Shown here piece by piece: positions 7,589 to 17,640 of a stretch of 19,603 nt of DNA. The translations under genes were made by a program, and so were the position numbers. The stretch covers positions 1-19,603 of the forward strand of contig NZ_CALLYO010000385.1 in the NCBI RefSeq assembly GCF_937858865.1. The letters run 5' to 3'. The notes beneath the pieces were generated by a model, which was not told the DNA's origin, did no database searches, and saw nothing but the letters and a program-made list of their open reading frames with translations. Position 1 is the stretch's first letter; each line of letters begins with the position of its first letter. The stretch comes from an uncultured Amaricoccus sp. (lineage in GTDB: Bacteria; Pseudomonadota; Alphaproteobacteria; Rhodobacterales; Rhodobacteraceae).

Positions 7589-8097
7589 TCGTGCTTGCCG
7601 TCGAAATCCGCCTTCCCGAGCGAGACGCCGGCCTGCTTCAGCGCCACATGTGCCATCGCGTGATGAAAGTAGAGGTTGGGCAGCCCGAACTCGTGCACAT
7701 AGGCCTCGCCCGGCAGCTCCAGCACCGCGAAGCCGGCCTGGGTGGTGATCGTCCGCGCCTCCGCCCCGGCGAAGGCCGCCGCATCGAGCCGGCGGAGCAG
7801 CTCCCGCGCCGCCCCCATCCGCTCCCGGAGCCCCGGCGCGTCGAGCGCCCCGCGCAGCTCCGGGATGCGCTGCCCGGCGAGCGGGAAGGCGATCCTGAGC
7901 ATGAACTGTACCGCCGTCGCGACCTGGCGCCCGGCCGGCATCATCGCCGGCGAGGGCCGCTGCGCCAGTGCCGCCGCCATGCCCTCGCCGAGCGCGGCTT
8001 CGGCGCGGACGAGCTCGGCCTCCATCCGGTCGAGGACGGCGAGAAAGACCGGCACCGTCGCGCGCCAGAGCGGCGGAGCGGCCTCGGACTGCGGCAT
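7561..8097 (-). CDS. DUF1993 family protein
   Basis: A 178-aa, mostly helical, probably cytoplasmic protein. The DUF1993 layout is visible: an N-terminal FLAVLDRMEAELVRAEAAL helix, then PAGRQVATAVQFMLRIA, then a LPNLYFHHAMAHVALKQAGV segment (His-His near the C-terminus) and the terminal LGKADFDGKHDYPEGF. The family resembles the DinB-like four-helix fold, but function is unknown. The start at 8097 has AGGAGG with a short spacer (GAGGAGGGAGACATG); the frame is open a further 12 codons upstream without support. It is divergent from the MT-A70 gene and overlaps the 3' end of the glycosylase gene. Confidence 0.85.
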   Translation of the reverse strand: MPQSEAAPPLWRATVPVFLAVLDRMEAELVRAEAALGEGMAAALAQRPSPAMMPAGRQVATAVQFMLRIAFPLAGQRIPELRGALDAPGLRERMGAARELLRRLDAAAFAGAEARTITTQAGFAVLELPGEAYVHEFGLPNLYFHHAMAHVALKQAGVSLGKADFDGKHDYPEGFTFG

Positions 8098-8224
8098 GTC
8101 TCCCTCCTCGCCCCCACGCCCCTTCGTTCGCATGCCGCCCTCCGCCGCGCAAGCGGTTCACCATGAAGCCGGTTGCGCGGCGTCGGGGTTCCTGCGATGG
8201 TGCCGCCTAGGGTGATCTCGCTAG

Positions 8225-8869
8225 ATGTTGGTGATGACTGAGGACCCAGCCCAAGAGCTTCGGCGCGATCTCGCGGGTCGGCGGTTCGCCACCCTGCTAG
8301 CCGACCCGCCCTGGCGGTTCGTCAACCGCACCGGCAAGGTCGCGCCCGAGCATCGGCGCCTCAGCCGCTATCCGACGCTGACGCTCGAGGAAATCTGCGC
8401 CCTGCCGGTCGCAGAACACCTCGAGGACACCGCCCACTGCTACCTCTGGGTGCCGAACGCGCTGCTGCCCGAGGGGCTCCGGGTGCTTGAGGCCTGGGGC
8501 TTCGCCTACAAGTCGAACCTCATCTGGCACAAGGTGCGCAAGGACGGCGGCTCGGACGGCCGCGGCGTCGGCTTCTACTTCCGCAACGTCACCGAGATCC
8601 TGCTCTTCGGCACCCGCGGCCGCAACGCCCGCACGCTGCCGCCCGGCCGGCGGCAGGTGAACCTCATCGCCACCCGCAAGCGCGAGCATTCGCGCAAGCC
8701 CGACGAGCAGTATGCGGTGATCGAGACCTGCAGTCCCGGCCCCTACCTCGAGCTCTTCGGCCGCGGCCTGCGCAAGGGCTGGACGGTCTGGGGCAACCAG
8801 GCGAGCGACGAGTACCGCCCGGACTGGGACACCTACGCCTACAACTCCGGCGAGTTCGCCGCCGAATAG
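8225..8869 (+). CDS. MT-A70 family adenine methyltransferase
   Basis: A 214-aa S-adenosylmethionine-dependent methyltransferase of the MT-A70 family (PF05063). The catalytic DPPW motif is at residues 27-30 (LLADPPWRF). Family-typical segments follow: CYLWVPNALLPEGLRVLEAWGF, YKSNLIWHK, NVTEILLFGTRG, EHSRKPDEQYAVIE and YLELFGR. Bacterial members mostly methylate adenine N6 in DNA; the recognition sequence is unknown. No restriction endonuclease lies beside it, so it is a solitary methyltransferase, of the kind often carried by phages and plasmids. The ATG at 8225 has a moderate AGGGTGA nine bases upstream; a second in-frame ATG at 8234 lacks a ribosome-binding site at the right distance. Confidence 0.9.
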   Translation: MLVMTEDPAQELRRDLAGRRFATLLADPPWRFVNRTGKVAPEHRRLSRYPTLTLEEICALPVAEHLEDTAHCYLWVPNALLPEGLRVLEAWGFAYKSNLIWHKVRKDGGSDGRGVGFYFRNVTEILLFGTRGRNARTLPPGRRQVNLIATRKREHSRKPDEQYAVIETCSPGPYLELFGRGLRKGWTVWGNQASDEYRPDWDTYAYNSGEFAAE

Positions 8870-8914
8870 CTGACGCAATCGTTCCCCCGCGCCACGGCGA
8901 TTCGGCCTTACCCT

Positions 8915-8935
8915 CTCCCTTCACAGGAAAGGGAG
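8915..8935 (+). promoter_or_regulatory. Hairpin masking the DUF1194 ribosome-binding site
   Basis: CTCCCTT (8915-8921) is perfectly complementary to AAGGGAG (8929-8935) across a seven-base loop. The right arm contains most of the AGGGAGG ribosome-binding site of the gene starting at 8944. The hairpin could reduce translation, or act as a weak terminator for the MT-A70 gene, but no T-tract follows. The regulatory role is inference. Confidence 0.4.
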
Positions 8936-8943
8936 GGCGCCGC

Positions 8944-9741
8944 ATGTCCCGCAGGACGACCGCCAGGCTTCTCGCCGCCGCCCTCCTCGCCCTCCCTCCC
9001 GCCGCACCGGCCGCGGCGCAGGAAACGCTCGAGGTCGACGTCGAGATCGTGCTGGCGGTCGACGCCTCGCGCTCGATGGACCTGACCGAGTTCGGCGTCC
9101 AGCGCGACGGCTACCTCGCCGCGCTCCGCCACCCCGAGCTCGTGCGCACCATCACCTCCGGCCCGCTCGGCCGCATCGCCGTCGCCTACTTCGAATGGTC
9201 GGGCGCCGCCCAGGACGGCGGGCTCGTCCCCTGGCGGGTGATCGACGGCCCCGCGGCGGCCGCCGCCCTCGCCGACGAGATCGCGGCGCTCCCGGTCAAC
9301 CGCACCCGCGGCACCTCGATCTCGCGGGCGATCGGCTTCGCCACCGTGCTCATCGAGGACGACGCCCTCGAAGGCACCCGCCGCATCATCGACGTCTCGG
9401 GCGACGGCGCCAACAACGTCGGCCCGCCCGTCGTCCCCGCCCGCGACGCGGCGGTCGCCCGCGGCATCACCATCAACGGCTTGCCCATCGTCATCTCCGA
9501 GTTCGGCGCCCAGGCCGGCCTCGAGCGCTACTATGAGAACTGCGTGATCGGCGGCGAGGGCGCCTTCGTCGTCGTCGCCCGCAGCAGCGACGACCTCGCC
9601 CGCAGCATCCGCCGCAAGCTCATCCTCGAAATCAGCGGCCTGCCGCCGCCGCCCGCCATCGTCCCGGCCCCGTTCGAGCCGGTCGACTGCTTGATCGGCG
9701 AGAAGCTCTGGCGCCGGCGCGGCTGGGACCAGTTCCGCTGA
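8944..9741 (+). CDS. Secreted DUF1194 von Willebrand A-domain protein
   Basis: A 265-aa protein with a signal peptide (about residues 1-26, SRRTTARLLAAALLALPP... ending APAAAQ) and a DUF1194 domain, which is a von Willebrand factor A fold. The metal-ion-dependent adhesion site begins at D40-A-S42-R-S44 in VLAVDASRSMD; further family segments are NRTRGTSISRAIGFA and RRIIDVSGDGANN. Two cysteines near the C-terminus (YENCVIGG and PVDCLIGEK) could form a disulfide in the periplasm. The ligand is unknown. Its stop is three bases from the convergent sufS stop. Confidence 0.9.
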   Translation: MSRRTTARLLAAALLALPPAAPAAAQETLEVDVEIVLAVDASRSMDLTEFGVQRDGYLAALRHPELVRTITSGPLGRIAVAYFEWSGAAQDGGLVPWRVIDGPAAAAALADEIAALPVNRTRGTSISRAIGFATVLIEDDALEGTRRIIDVSGDGANNVGPPVVPARDAAVARGITINGLPIVISEFGAQAGLERYYENCVIGGEGAFVVVARSSDDLARSIRRKLILEISGLPPPPAIVPAPFEPVDCLIGEKLWRRRGWDQFR

Positions 9742-9744
9742 CGC

Positions 9745-10964
<1,220 letters not shown>

Positions 10965-10965
<1 letters not shown>

Positions 10966-11537
10966 CAGCCGATCCCTCCGAACGCGGCGATGAGCAGCAT
11001 CGCCACGAAATTGACTGCGAAGAACAGCACCAGCATGGTCAGCACCAGCCCCGCCAGCACCACGAGCGGGTTGGCGAAGCCGTGCAGCTCGGCGATGAAG
11101 CAGACCGGGGCCCAGACCAGCCAGCCGATGAAGGCGATGCCGAGCGGCAGCGCGATGACCGGTGCGATCAGATAGGCGCCGAAGAGCAGCGCGACGAGCA
11201 GCATCGCGACGAAATTGTACCAGATGACCAGCGCCAGCGCGCCCGGCAGCTCGCCCGTTCCCCCGAAGCGCCGCCCGACCCAGGTAGCGGCCAGCGCCAT
11301 GAGGCCGAGCTGCACCACGTTGAGGAAGGTCGCGAGCAGCGGACTGCCGGTCAGCCCGGCGAACTCGCCCTGCAGCTCGGGCACCTTCTCGGCCGCGAAA
11401 TGGATGACGAGCGTGCCGACGCAGGAGACGAGGACCGCCGCCTCGACGAGGCTCTGCCCTGAGAGCTGAAGCCCGAGGATGCGCCGCCCGGCCGCGCGCG
11501 GCCGGATCAGGCTGTCGATCAGGAGCTGCCCCCACAT
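10965..11537 (-). CDS. YIP1-like multi-pass membrane protein (second copy)
   Basis: A 190-aa, very hydrophobic protein with about four or five transmembrane helices (around residues 30-48, 70-88, 100-135, 140-160 and 165-188). The N-terminus MWGQLLIDSLIRPRAAGRRIL and the overall layout resemble YIP1-family proteins found in suf operons of Rhodobacterales; I assign the family from pattern and context, not from a search. It starts two bases after the preceding YIP1-like gene and overlaps sufS by one base, so translation is coupled. The frame is open far upstream (to 12092), but that is a shadow of the preceding gene. A role in Fe-S assembly has not been shown to my knowledge. Confidence 0.75.
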
Positions 11538-11539
11538 AC

Positions 11540-12154
11540 TCAGCGCGCGCCGCCCCGGATCGCGAGTTCGACCAACGCCACCCCCGCCGCCAGGACGAGA
11601 ACCACGACCGCCGCCACCCGCCCGGTCGAAGCGAAGCCCTCGGCCTCCGCGAGGCTCGCCGCGAAGACCCAGACCCAGAGGCCGAGCGCGGCGAGACCGG
11701 CGAGCGACAGCCAGGCCGCCGCGCGGCCGCCCGCCAGCGCATCGGCAGCCCCGAGCGCGAGCACCGCCGGGCTGAGCGCGAGCCCCGACCAGAAGAGCGC
11801 GGCGCGCGCCCCGAGAAAGCCCCCCCGCCCGCCGAAGCCGCGCGCGACGAGATGCACTACCGCCGCCAGCGCGTAGCCGAGGAGCGGCGCCACCGCCCCC
11901 CAGGCGAAGAGATGCGCCGCGACCGCCGCATTCGCCGGCTCGTCCACCGGCAGCCCTTCGGCCATCCGCACCGCCTCGGGCAGCCGCGCGACGAAGACGA
12001 GCATGCAGGCGAGCATCAGATGGACGAGCGCCCGCGGCTCGCTGAGCCCGGCGGCGACCTGCCCGGCCATGACGCCGCGCGGATCGCGCCAAGAGCGCGC
12101 GATCGCGTCGACCAGCCCGCGGCGGGCCGGCGCCGGGCGCGGCACCGACCTCAC
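11540..12154 (-). CDS. YIP1-like multi-pass membrane protein (first copy)
   Basis: A 204-aa membrane protein with about five hydrophobic segments (LVHLMLACMLVFVARL; AAHLFAWGAVAPLLGYALAA; FWSGLALSPAVLALG; AAWLSLAGLAALGLWVWVFA; VAAVVVLVLAAGVALVELAI). The N-terminus LVDAIARSWRDPRGVMAGQ is soluble. Charged residues are few and mostly between helices. I chose the GTG at 12154 because it overlaps the sufD stop as GTGA, the coupling seen elsewhere in this operon; a second in-frame GTG lies three codons on. There is no good ribosome-binding site, consistent with coupled re-initiation. The pair of adjacent related membrane genes looks like an old duplication; function is unknown. Confidence 0.7.
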   Translation of the reverse strand: MRSVPRPAPARRGLVDAIARSWRDPRGVMAGQVAAGLSEPRALVHLMLACMLVFVARLPEAVRMAEGLPVDEPANAAVAAHLFAWGAVAPLLGYALAAVVHLVARGFGGRGGFLGARAALFWSGLALSPAVLALGAADALAGGRAAAWLSLAGLAALGLWVWVFAASLAEAEGFASTGRVAAVVVLVLAAGVALVELAIRGGAR

Positions 12155-13440
12155 TGCCGGCGGCGTTCGAGCCAGGCGGCCAGCCGCTCGCGCAGCTCGT
12201 CGCCGAGGCCCGGATCCTCGACTTCGGCGATCGCCTGGTCGAGGAAGGCGAGCACCAGCAGCTCCTCGGCAGACCGCCGCGGGATGCCGCGCGAGGTCAG
12301 GTAGAAGAGCGCGTCCTCGTCCACCGCGCCGCTGGTCGACCCATGGCTGCACACCACGTCGTCGGCGTAGATCTCGAGCTCCGGCTTGGCGAGAAACTGG
12401 CTCGTCTCGTCGAGAAGCAGCGCCTGGCTGATCTGGTAGCCGTCGGTCTTCTGCGCCCCCGGCTTCACCAGGATCTTGCCCTGGAAGACTCCGGTCGCCG
12501 CCCCGCGCAGCACCTTCTTGAACACCTGCCGGCTCTCGCAGGCGAGCGCGTCGTGGGTGATGAAGACGGTGTCGTCGTGGTGGAACTCGCCGTCGCCGAC
12601 GCAGGCGCCGGCGACATGTGCCACCGCCTCGTCGCCGGTGAACTCGACCACATGCTCGTTGCGCGTCAGCCGCCCGTTCACCGTCAGCGTGAAGGACTTC
12701 AGCAGGCTCTTCTCGCCCAACCGCGCGAAGAGCGCGGTCGCCGCCCGCCGCTCGTGGTCGCGCCCCTGGGTGCGCACGTGGTGGAAGGCGGCACCCGCCG
12801 CCACCTCGACCTCGGTGACCGAGTTGAAGCGCGCCGCCGCCGGCCCGCTCTCGAGCAGCGTGAGGTCGGCCCCCGCCTCGAGCCGGACGAGATGGCGCAC
12901 CAGCGCCTCCGCTTCCGGCCGGCTGCGGCGGTAGACGAGATGCACCGGCCGCGGCGCTCGCCCGGTCACCCGGATCGCCAGCCCCTCGGTCGCCCGCGCG
13001 GTGTTGAGCGCGGCGAGCGGCCGGTCGACCGGCACCTGCCCGCGCTCCTCGAGCGCGCCGAAGAGCTCGCGCGCCCAGGTGATATCGGTCGCGAGCACCT
13101 CGGCGAGCGGCCGGATCTCCACCCCCTCCATCGCCAGCGCGTCCGACTCGCCCGGCGCCAGCACGCCGTCCAGGAAGACGACGCGGAGCTGATCCGCCCC
13201 GTCGAGCATCGGCTTCTCGTCGTCCGCCAGCAGCGCCGCCGGCAGCGCCGGCTCGGCGGTCAGCGACGTCGGGTCGGTGAACTTCCAGTATTCGTCACGC
13301 CGGACCGGCGCGCCACGCTCGGCGAGCCGCCGCGCCGCCCGCGCCCGCACCGCGCGCGCCCAACCCGCCTCACCCGCGGGCTCGGGCCAGGCGTCGAGCA
13401 GCACCTCGGCGCCGTCGATCTTCAGGGCCGGGACCGCCAT
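12151..13440 (-). CDS. sufD: Fe-S cluster scaffold subunit SufD
   Basis: A 429-aa subunit of the SufBC2D complex, which builds Fe-S clusters in the cytoplasm. The C-terminal beta-helix core is clear: HHVRTQGRDHE, GRLTRNEHVVEF, THDALACESRQVFKKVLRG, VFQGKILVKPGAQKTDGYQ, and VVCSHGSTSGAVDEDALFYL. H366 in CSHGST matches the conserved SufD histidine implicated in cluster assembly at the SufB-SufD interface. The N-terminal part (about 30-60, RDEYWKFTDPTSL) is also typical. The ATG at 13440 shares one base with the stop of the preceding 108-aa gene. An in-frame extension to 13683 is antisense-like and was rejected. Confidence 0.95.
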   Translation of the reverse strand: MAVPALKIDGAEVLLDAWPEPAGEAGWARAVRARAARRLAERGAPVRRDEYWKFTDPTSLTAEPALPAALLADDEKPMLDGADQLRVVFLDGVLAPGESDALAMEGVEIRPLAEVLATDITWARELFGALEERGQVPVDRPLAALNTARATEGLAIRVTGRAPRPVHLVYRRSRPEAEALVRHLVRLEAGADLTLLESGPAAARFNSVTEVEVAAGAAFHHVRTQGRDHERRAATALFARLGEKSLLKSFTLTVNGRLTRNEHVVEFTGDEAVAHVAGACVGDGEFHHDDTVFITHDALACESRQVFKKVLRGAATGVFQGKILVKPGAQKTDGYQISQALLLDETSQFLAKPELEIYADDVVCSHGSTSGAVDEDALFYLTSRGIPRRSAEELLVLAFLDQAIAEVEDPGLGDELRERLAAWLERRRQ

Positions 13441-13766
13441 CAGACGGCCACCCCCGCCAGCACCGTGCCCTCGACGATCCGGCGCACGAAGGGCGCCATG
13501 CCGTCGGGACCGGAGCTGCGCTCCTTCAGGTGGATCGGGATGTCTGGCCGCCGCGCGGCGATGACCCCGACCAGATCGCCCCGGACCGTGTCGTCGAGGC
13601 CGGCGCCCATGACGACGCAGGCGATGCGCGGCTCGGCTGCGAGCTGGCGGATCACCTCGTCGCGGTCGTGCGCGCCCAGCCATTCGACCGGCAGGTCCTG
13701 GAGCTGCTGGGCGATGCCGCCGATAACGCCGGGCAGCTTCCCGACGAGCAGGACAACAGGTTTCAT
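13440..13766 (-). CDS. Unrecognised 108-aa protein between sufC and sufD
   Basis: I do not recognise a named family. The protein starts MKPVVLLVGKLPGVIGG and shows an alternating strand/helix pattern: PVVLLVG (strand), GVIGGIAQQLQ (helix), VEWLGAH (strand), RDEVIRQLAAEP (helix), IACVVMGAGLDD (strand), VRGDLVGVIAARRP (helix), IPIHLKER (strand), GMAPFVRRIVEGTVLAG (helix). That is a small alpha/beta sandwich, reminiscent of a receiver or Rossmann-like domain, without an obvious phospho-acceptor Asp at the end of the third strand. GGGAGGG lies seven bases before the ATG. It sits 13 bases after sufC and overlaps sufD by one base, so it is expressed with the SufBCD complex. I recall similar ORFs at this place in other Rhodobacterales. 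Confidence 0.8.
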   Translation of the reverse strand: MKPVVLLVGKLPGVIGGIAQQLQDLPVEWLGAHDRDEVIRQLAAEPRIACVVMGAGLDDTVRGDLVGVIAARRPDIPIHLKERSSGPDGMAPFVRRIVEGTVLAGVAV

Positions 13767-13779
13767 GCGCTTGCCCTCC

Positions 13780-14535
<756 letters not shown>

Positions 14536-14570
14536 CATCCGTTCCTTGAATCCCCCGCCGGGCGCGCGCC

Positions 14571-14810
14571 TCAAGCGCTCGTCCGCGCCCGCCACCCGGC
14601 GTTCCACATCGTCGCCACCGCCGTGACGATCAGCCACAGGAACTGCAGCCAGAAGTTCGACAGCGGCGTGACCCACGACAGGAAGACGAAGAGCGTCAGC
14701 GTGAAGGGCATCATCACCAGCGCCGCGATCGCCACATCCTCCGCCGACACGCTCGCGCCCGCGCGGGCGTCCGCGATCACGTCCTGCTTCAGCGCATGCT
14801 TGTCCATCAT
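14571..14810 (-). CDS. Small two-helix membrane protein in suf operon
   Basis: A 79-aa protein of unknown function. The N-terminal 24 residues are polar (MMDKHALKQDVIADARAG...). They are followed by two likely transmembrane helices, about 27-46 (AIAALVMMPFTLTLFVFLSW) and 52-70 (NFWLQFLWLIVTAVATMWN), and a short basic end (GWRARTSA). A two-helix hairpin with the ends in the cytoplasm fits the positive-inside rule. AGGGG lies five bases before the first of two consecutive ATGs. It is tightly spaced between the coiled-coil ORF (10-base gap) and sufC (35 bases), so it is clearly in the operon. It could be a membrane anchor for the soluble Suf complex, which is speculation. Confidence 0.75.
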   Translation of the reverse strand: MMDKHALKQDVIADARAGASVSAEDVAIAALVMMPFTLTLFVFLSWVTPLSNFWLQFLWLIVTAVATMWNAGWRARTSA

Positions 14811-14820
14811 TGCTTCCCCT

Positions 14821-15045
14821 TCAATCGGTCAGGTCCAGCCGTCTCTCGATCCGATCCAGACGCAGCTTTATCGAGGCGACATCGCTGTCCTGCGTCAGCT
14901 CATGGTCATGAAGGCGGCCATCCATATGCTGCTTGAGCGCGGTCATCTCCGCCCGCATGCCGCGCATGTCCTCGCGCATGAGAGCGAACTCCGACTGAAG
15001 CCGCTTCAGGATCTCGAGCACCAGGCTCTCGGTCTCCTCCGTCAC
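14821..15045 (-). CDS. Small coiled-coil protein in suf operon
   Basis: A 74-aa, almost entirely helical protein. Residues 6-40 ([20 protein letters not shown]...) and 55-72 ([18 protein letters not shown]) have regular heptad spacing of Leu, Ile and Met with many Glu and Arg, so a coiled-coil hairpin or a dimer is likely. The GTG start overlaps the sufB stop as GTGA, with GGGGAG upstream in the end of sufB. Short coiled-coil ORFs with this kind of LEILKRLQ...MR.DM start occur widely in alphaproteobacteria without assigned roles. Its place between sufB and a small membrane protein suggests a paired function. Confidence 0.75.
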   Translation of the reverse strand: MTEETESLVLEILKRLQSEFALMREDMRGMRAEMTALKQHMDGRLHDHELTQDSDVASIKLRLDRIERRLDLTD

Positions 15046-16562
15046 CCGACGCTCCCCTCCAGGCTGATCGCCACCAGTTTCTGCGCTTCCATGGCGAACT
15101 CCATCGGCAGCGCCTGCAGCACCTCGCGGCAGAAGCCGTTGACGACGAGGGCCACCGCCTCCTCCTCATCCATGCCGCGCTGGCGGCAGTAGAAAAGCTT
15201 GTCCTCGTCCACCTTCGAGGTGGTCGCCTCGTGCTCCACCCGGCTCGAGTTGTTCTTGCACTCGATGTAGGGCACCGTATGCGCTCCGCACCTCTCGCCG
15301 ATCAAGAGGCTGTCGCACTGGGTGTAGTTGCGGCTGCCGGTCGCCTTCGGATGCACGCTGACGAGCCCGCGATAGGTGTTCTGCGCGAACCCCGCGCTGA
15401 TCCCCTTCGAGACGATGCGCGAGCGGGTGTTCTTGCCCAGATGCTGCATCTTGGTGCCGGTGTCGGCCTGCTGGTAGTTGTTGGCGATGGCGATCGAGTA
15501 GAACTCGCCCTGGCTGCCCTCGCCGCGCAGGATGCAGGAGGGATACTTCCAGGTGATCGCCGATCCCGTCTCCACCTGCGTCCACATCACCTTCGACCGC
15601 GCCCCGCGGCAGTCCGCCCGCTTGGTGACGAAATTGTAGATGCCGCCCAAGCCCTCCTCGTTGCCGGGGAACCAGTTCTGCACCGTGGAATATTTCACCT
15701 CGGCGTCCTCGAGCGCGACGATCTCCACCACCGCCGCATGCAACTGCGCCGTGTCGCGCTTCGGCGCCGTGCAGCCCTCAAGATAGCTCACGTAGGCGCC
15801 CTTGTCGGCAATGATCAGCGTCCGCTCGAACTGGCCGGTATTTTCGGCGTTGATGCGGAAATAGGTCGAGAGCTCCATCGGACAGCGCACGCCCGGCGGC
15901 ACATAGACGAAGGAGCCGTCCGAGAAGACCGCCGAGTTCAGCGTCGCATAGAAGTTGTCGCTGTAAGGCACGACGGAGCCGAGATATTTCTTCACCAGCT
16001 CGGGATGCTCGCGGATCGCCTCCGAGATCGGGCAGAAGATGACGCCCGCCTTGGCCAGCTCCTCCTTGAAGGTCGTGCCCACCGAGACCGAGTCGAAGAC
16101 CGCGTCGACCGCGACCTTGCGCCCCTCGACCGGCGCGCCCTGCTCGACGCCGGCGAGGATCATCTGCTCCTGGAGCGGAATGCCGAGCTTCTGGTAGGTG
16201 GCGATGAGCGCCGGATCGACCTCCTCGATCGACTTCGGCCGGACTGCCATGCTCTTCGGCCGCGCATAGTAATACTGGTCCTGGAAGTCGATGTCGGGCA
16301 GCTTCAGCATCGCCCAGTCCGGCTGGTGCTCCATCTGCACCCAGCGCCGGTAGGCGCGCAGCCGCCACTCGGTCATCCACTCCGGCTCGCCGTTCTTGGC
16401 TGAGATGAGCCGCACGATGTCCTCGTTCACCCCCTTCGGGGCGAACTCGGTCTCGATATCGGTGGAGAAGCCGTACTTGTACTTCTCACCCACCGAGCGG
16501 ACGGTCTCGACCGTCTCCTGGTCGACGCCCTCACGCACGCTGATCTCGTCCAGTCCAGCCAT
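15042..16562 (-). CDS. sufB: Fe-S cluster scaffold subunit SufB
   Basis: A 506-aa core subunit of SufBC2D, on which new Fe-S clusters form. The N-terminal SufB part includes [17 protein letters not shown] and [16 protein letters not shown]. The beta-helix core contains [18 protein letters not shown] and [11 protein letters not shown]. The C-terminal region has [18 protein letters not shown], where C416 matches the cysteine thought to receive sulfur and ligate the cluster, then [22 protein letters not shown]. The ATG at 16562 has GGAAGG seven bases upstream; further in-frame upstream sequence overlaps the desulfurase gene and is spurious. It begins 31 bases after the desulfurase and ends overlapping the coiled-coil ORF. 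Confidence 0.97.
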   Translation of the reverse strand: MAGLDEISVREGVDQETVETVRSVGEKYKYGFSTDIETEFAPKGVNEDIVRLISAKNGEPEWMTEWRLRAYRRWVQMEHQPDWAMLKLPDIDFQDQYYYARPKSMAVRPKSIEEVDPALIATYQKLGIPLQEQMILAGVEQGAPVEGRKVAVDAVFDSVSVGTTFKEELAKAGVIFCPISEAIREHPELVKKYLGSVVPYSDNFYATLNSAVFSDGSFVYVPPGVRCPMELSTYFRINAENTGQFERTLIIADKGAYVSYLEGCTAPKRDTAQLHAAVVEIVALEDAEVKYSTVQNWFPGNEEGLGGIYNFVTKRADCRGARSKVMWTQVETGSAITWKYPSCILRGEGSQGEFYSIAIANNYQQADTGTKMQHLGKNTRSRIVSKGISAGFAQNTYRGLVSVHPKATGSRNYTQCDSLLIGERCGAHTVPYIECKNNSSRVEHEATTSKVDEDKLFYCRQRGMDEEEAVALVVNGFCREVLQALPMEFAMEAQKLVAISLEGSVG

Positions 16563-16593
16563 GGTCGACCCTTCCTCTTTCACGCCGCCCCCC

Positions 16594-17640
16594 TCACGCT
16601 GCTCGCGCACGGAACCGGCGATAGTGTCTCTCCCAGGCACCGGCGAAGGCCAGCACCTCCTCGCGCGTCGTGGCGGGCCCGATCGAGACCCGGATCGCGC
16701 TCGCCGCCGTCGCGGCATCGAGCCCCATGGCGGCCAGCACCCGGCTCGCGCGCACCTTGCCGCTCGAACAGGCCGAGCCCGCCGATACGGCAAACCCGTC
16801 GAGATCGAGCTGCATCACCTGGGTCTCTCCCCGCCAGCCCGGCACGGCGAAGCAGCTCGTGTTCGGCAGCCGTGGGGCGGCTTTCCCGACAAAAATAGTC
16901 GATGAGGCCGCGGATACCAGAGCCGCCTCGAGAATATTCCGCCGTTCCGCGACCTCTTCCCACAGGCCCGCCGCCAGATCCCGCGCCGCCGCCGCGATCG
17001 CCGCGCCGAAGCCGGCGATCCCGACCACGTTCTCCGTCCCGGCGCGGCGGCCCATCTCCTGCCCGCCGCCCTTCAGCACCGGCGCGACCTCCGCCCCTGG
17101 CGCCAGCAGCAGCGCGCCGATCCCCTTCGGGCCGCCGAGCTTGTGCGCCGAGACCATCGCCGCCCGCGCGCCCGTCCAGTCGAAGGCGAAGGGCACCCGC
17201 CCCACAGCCTGCACCGCATCGACGCAGGCGAGCCCCTCGGGCAGCGCCTGCACCACGCCCGTCTCCGAGTTCGCCGCCTGCAGCACGCTCCGCCCCGGCT
17301 CTACGACCGTCACCCGCCCGTCTGCATCGACCGACAGCGCCGCCTCGACCCAGGCCGCCACGCAGTCATGCTCGACCGCGGCCCCGACGAAGCCCCGTCC
17401 GGCCAGCGCCAGCGCCGCCGCCTCGGTCGCGCCCGAGGTGAAGACGACATCCCCCGCCGCGCAACCCGTCGCCTCGGCCACCTGCGCCCGCGCCCGCTCG
17501 ACGACCGCCCGCGCCGCCCGCCCCTCGGCATGCACCGACGAGGGGTTGCCGACGACATCCATCGCCGCCGCCATCGCGGCGCGCGCCTCCGGCCGGAGTG
17601 GCGCGGTCGCGTTCCAGTCGAGACAGACCCGCGCCATCAT
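16594..17640 (-). CDS. Group I (IscS/NifS-type) cysteine desulfurase
   Basis: A 348-aa PLP enzyme. It carries the group I features: EHDCV with H91, [14 protein letters not shown] with PLP lysine K167, [15 protein letters not shown], and the long mobile loop [17 protein letters not shown] with C291. It is somewhat short for IscS (about 400 aa), as are the homologues I recall at this place in Rhodobacterales. The start is at the ATGATG overlapping the regulator's stop. It is the second gene of the operon, so a group I and a group II desulfurase are cotranscribed; the isc partner genes (iscU, hscAB, fdx) are not in the window. It may supply a different sulfur acceptor than SufS does. Confidence 0.93.
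   Translation of the reverse strand: MMARVCLDWNATAPLRPEARAAMAAAMDVVGNPSSVHAEGRAARAVVERARAQVAEATGCAAGDVVFTSGATEAAALALAGRGFVGAAVEHDCVAAWVEAALSVDADGRVTVVEPGRSVLQAANSETGVVQALPEGLACVDAVQAVGRVPFAFDWTGARAAMVSAHKLGGPKGIGALLLAPGAEVAPVLKGGGQEMGRRAGTENVVGIAGFGAAIAAAARDLAAGLWEEVAERRNILEAALVSAASSTIFVGKAAPRLPNTSCFAVPGWRGETQVMQLDLDGFAVSAGSACSSGKVRASRVLAAMGLDAATAASAIRVSIGPATTREEVLAFAGAWERHYRRFRARAA

Noticed and set aside
7561..9741. DUF1993, MT-A70 and DUF1194 as a defence or restriction cassette
   Set aside because: No nuclease, helicase or toxin motif is present, the genes are on different strands, and DUF1194 is secreted. There is no evidence for a joint function.
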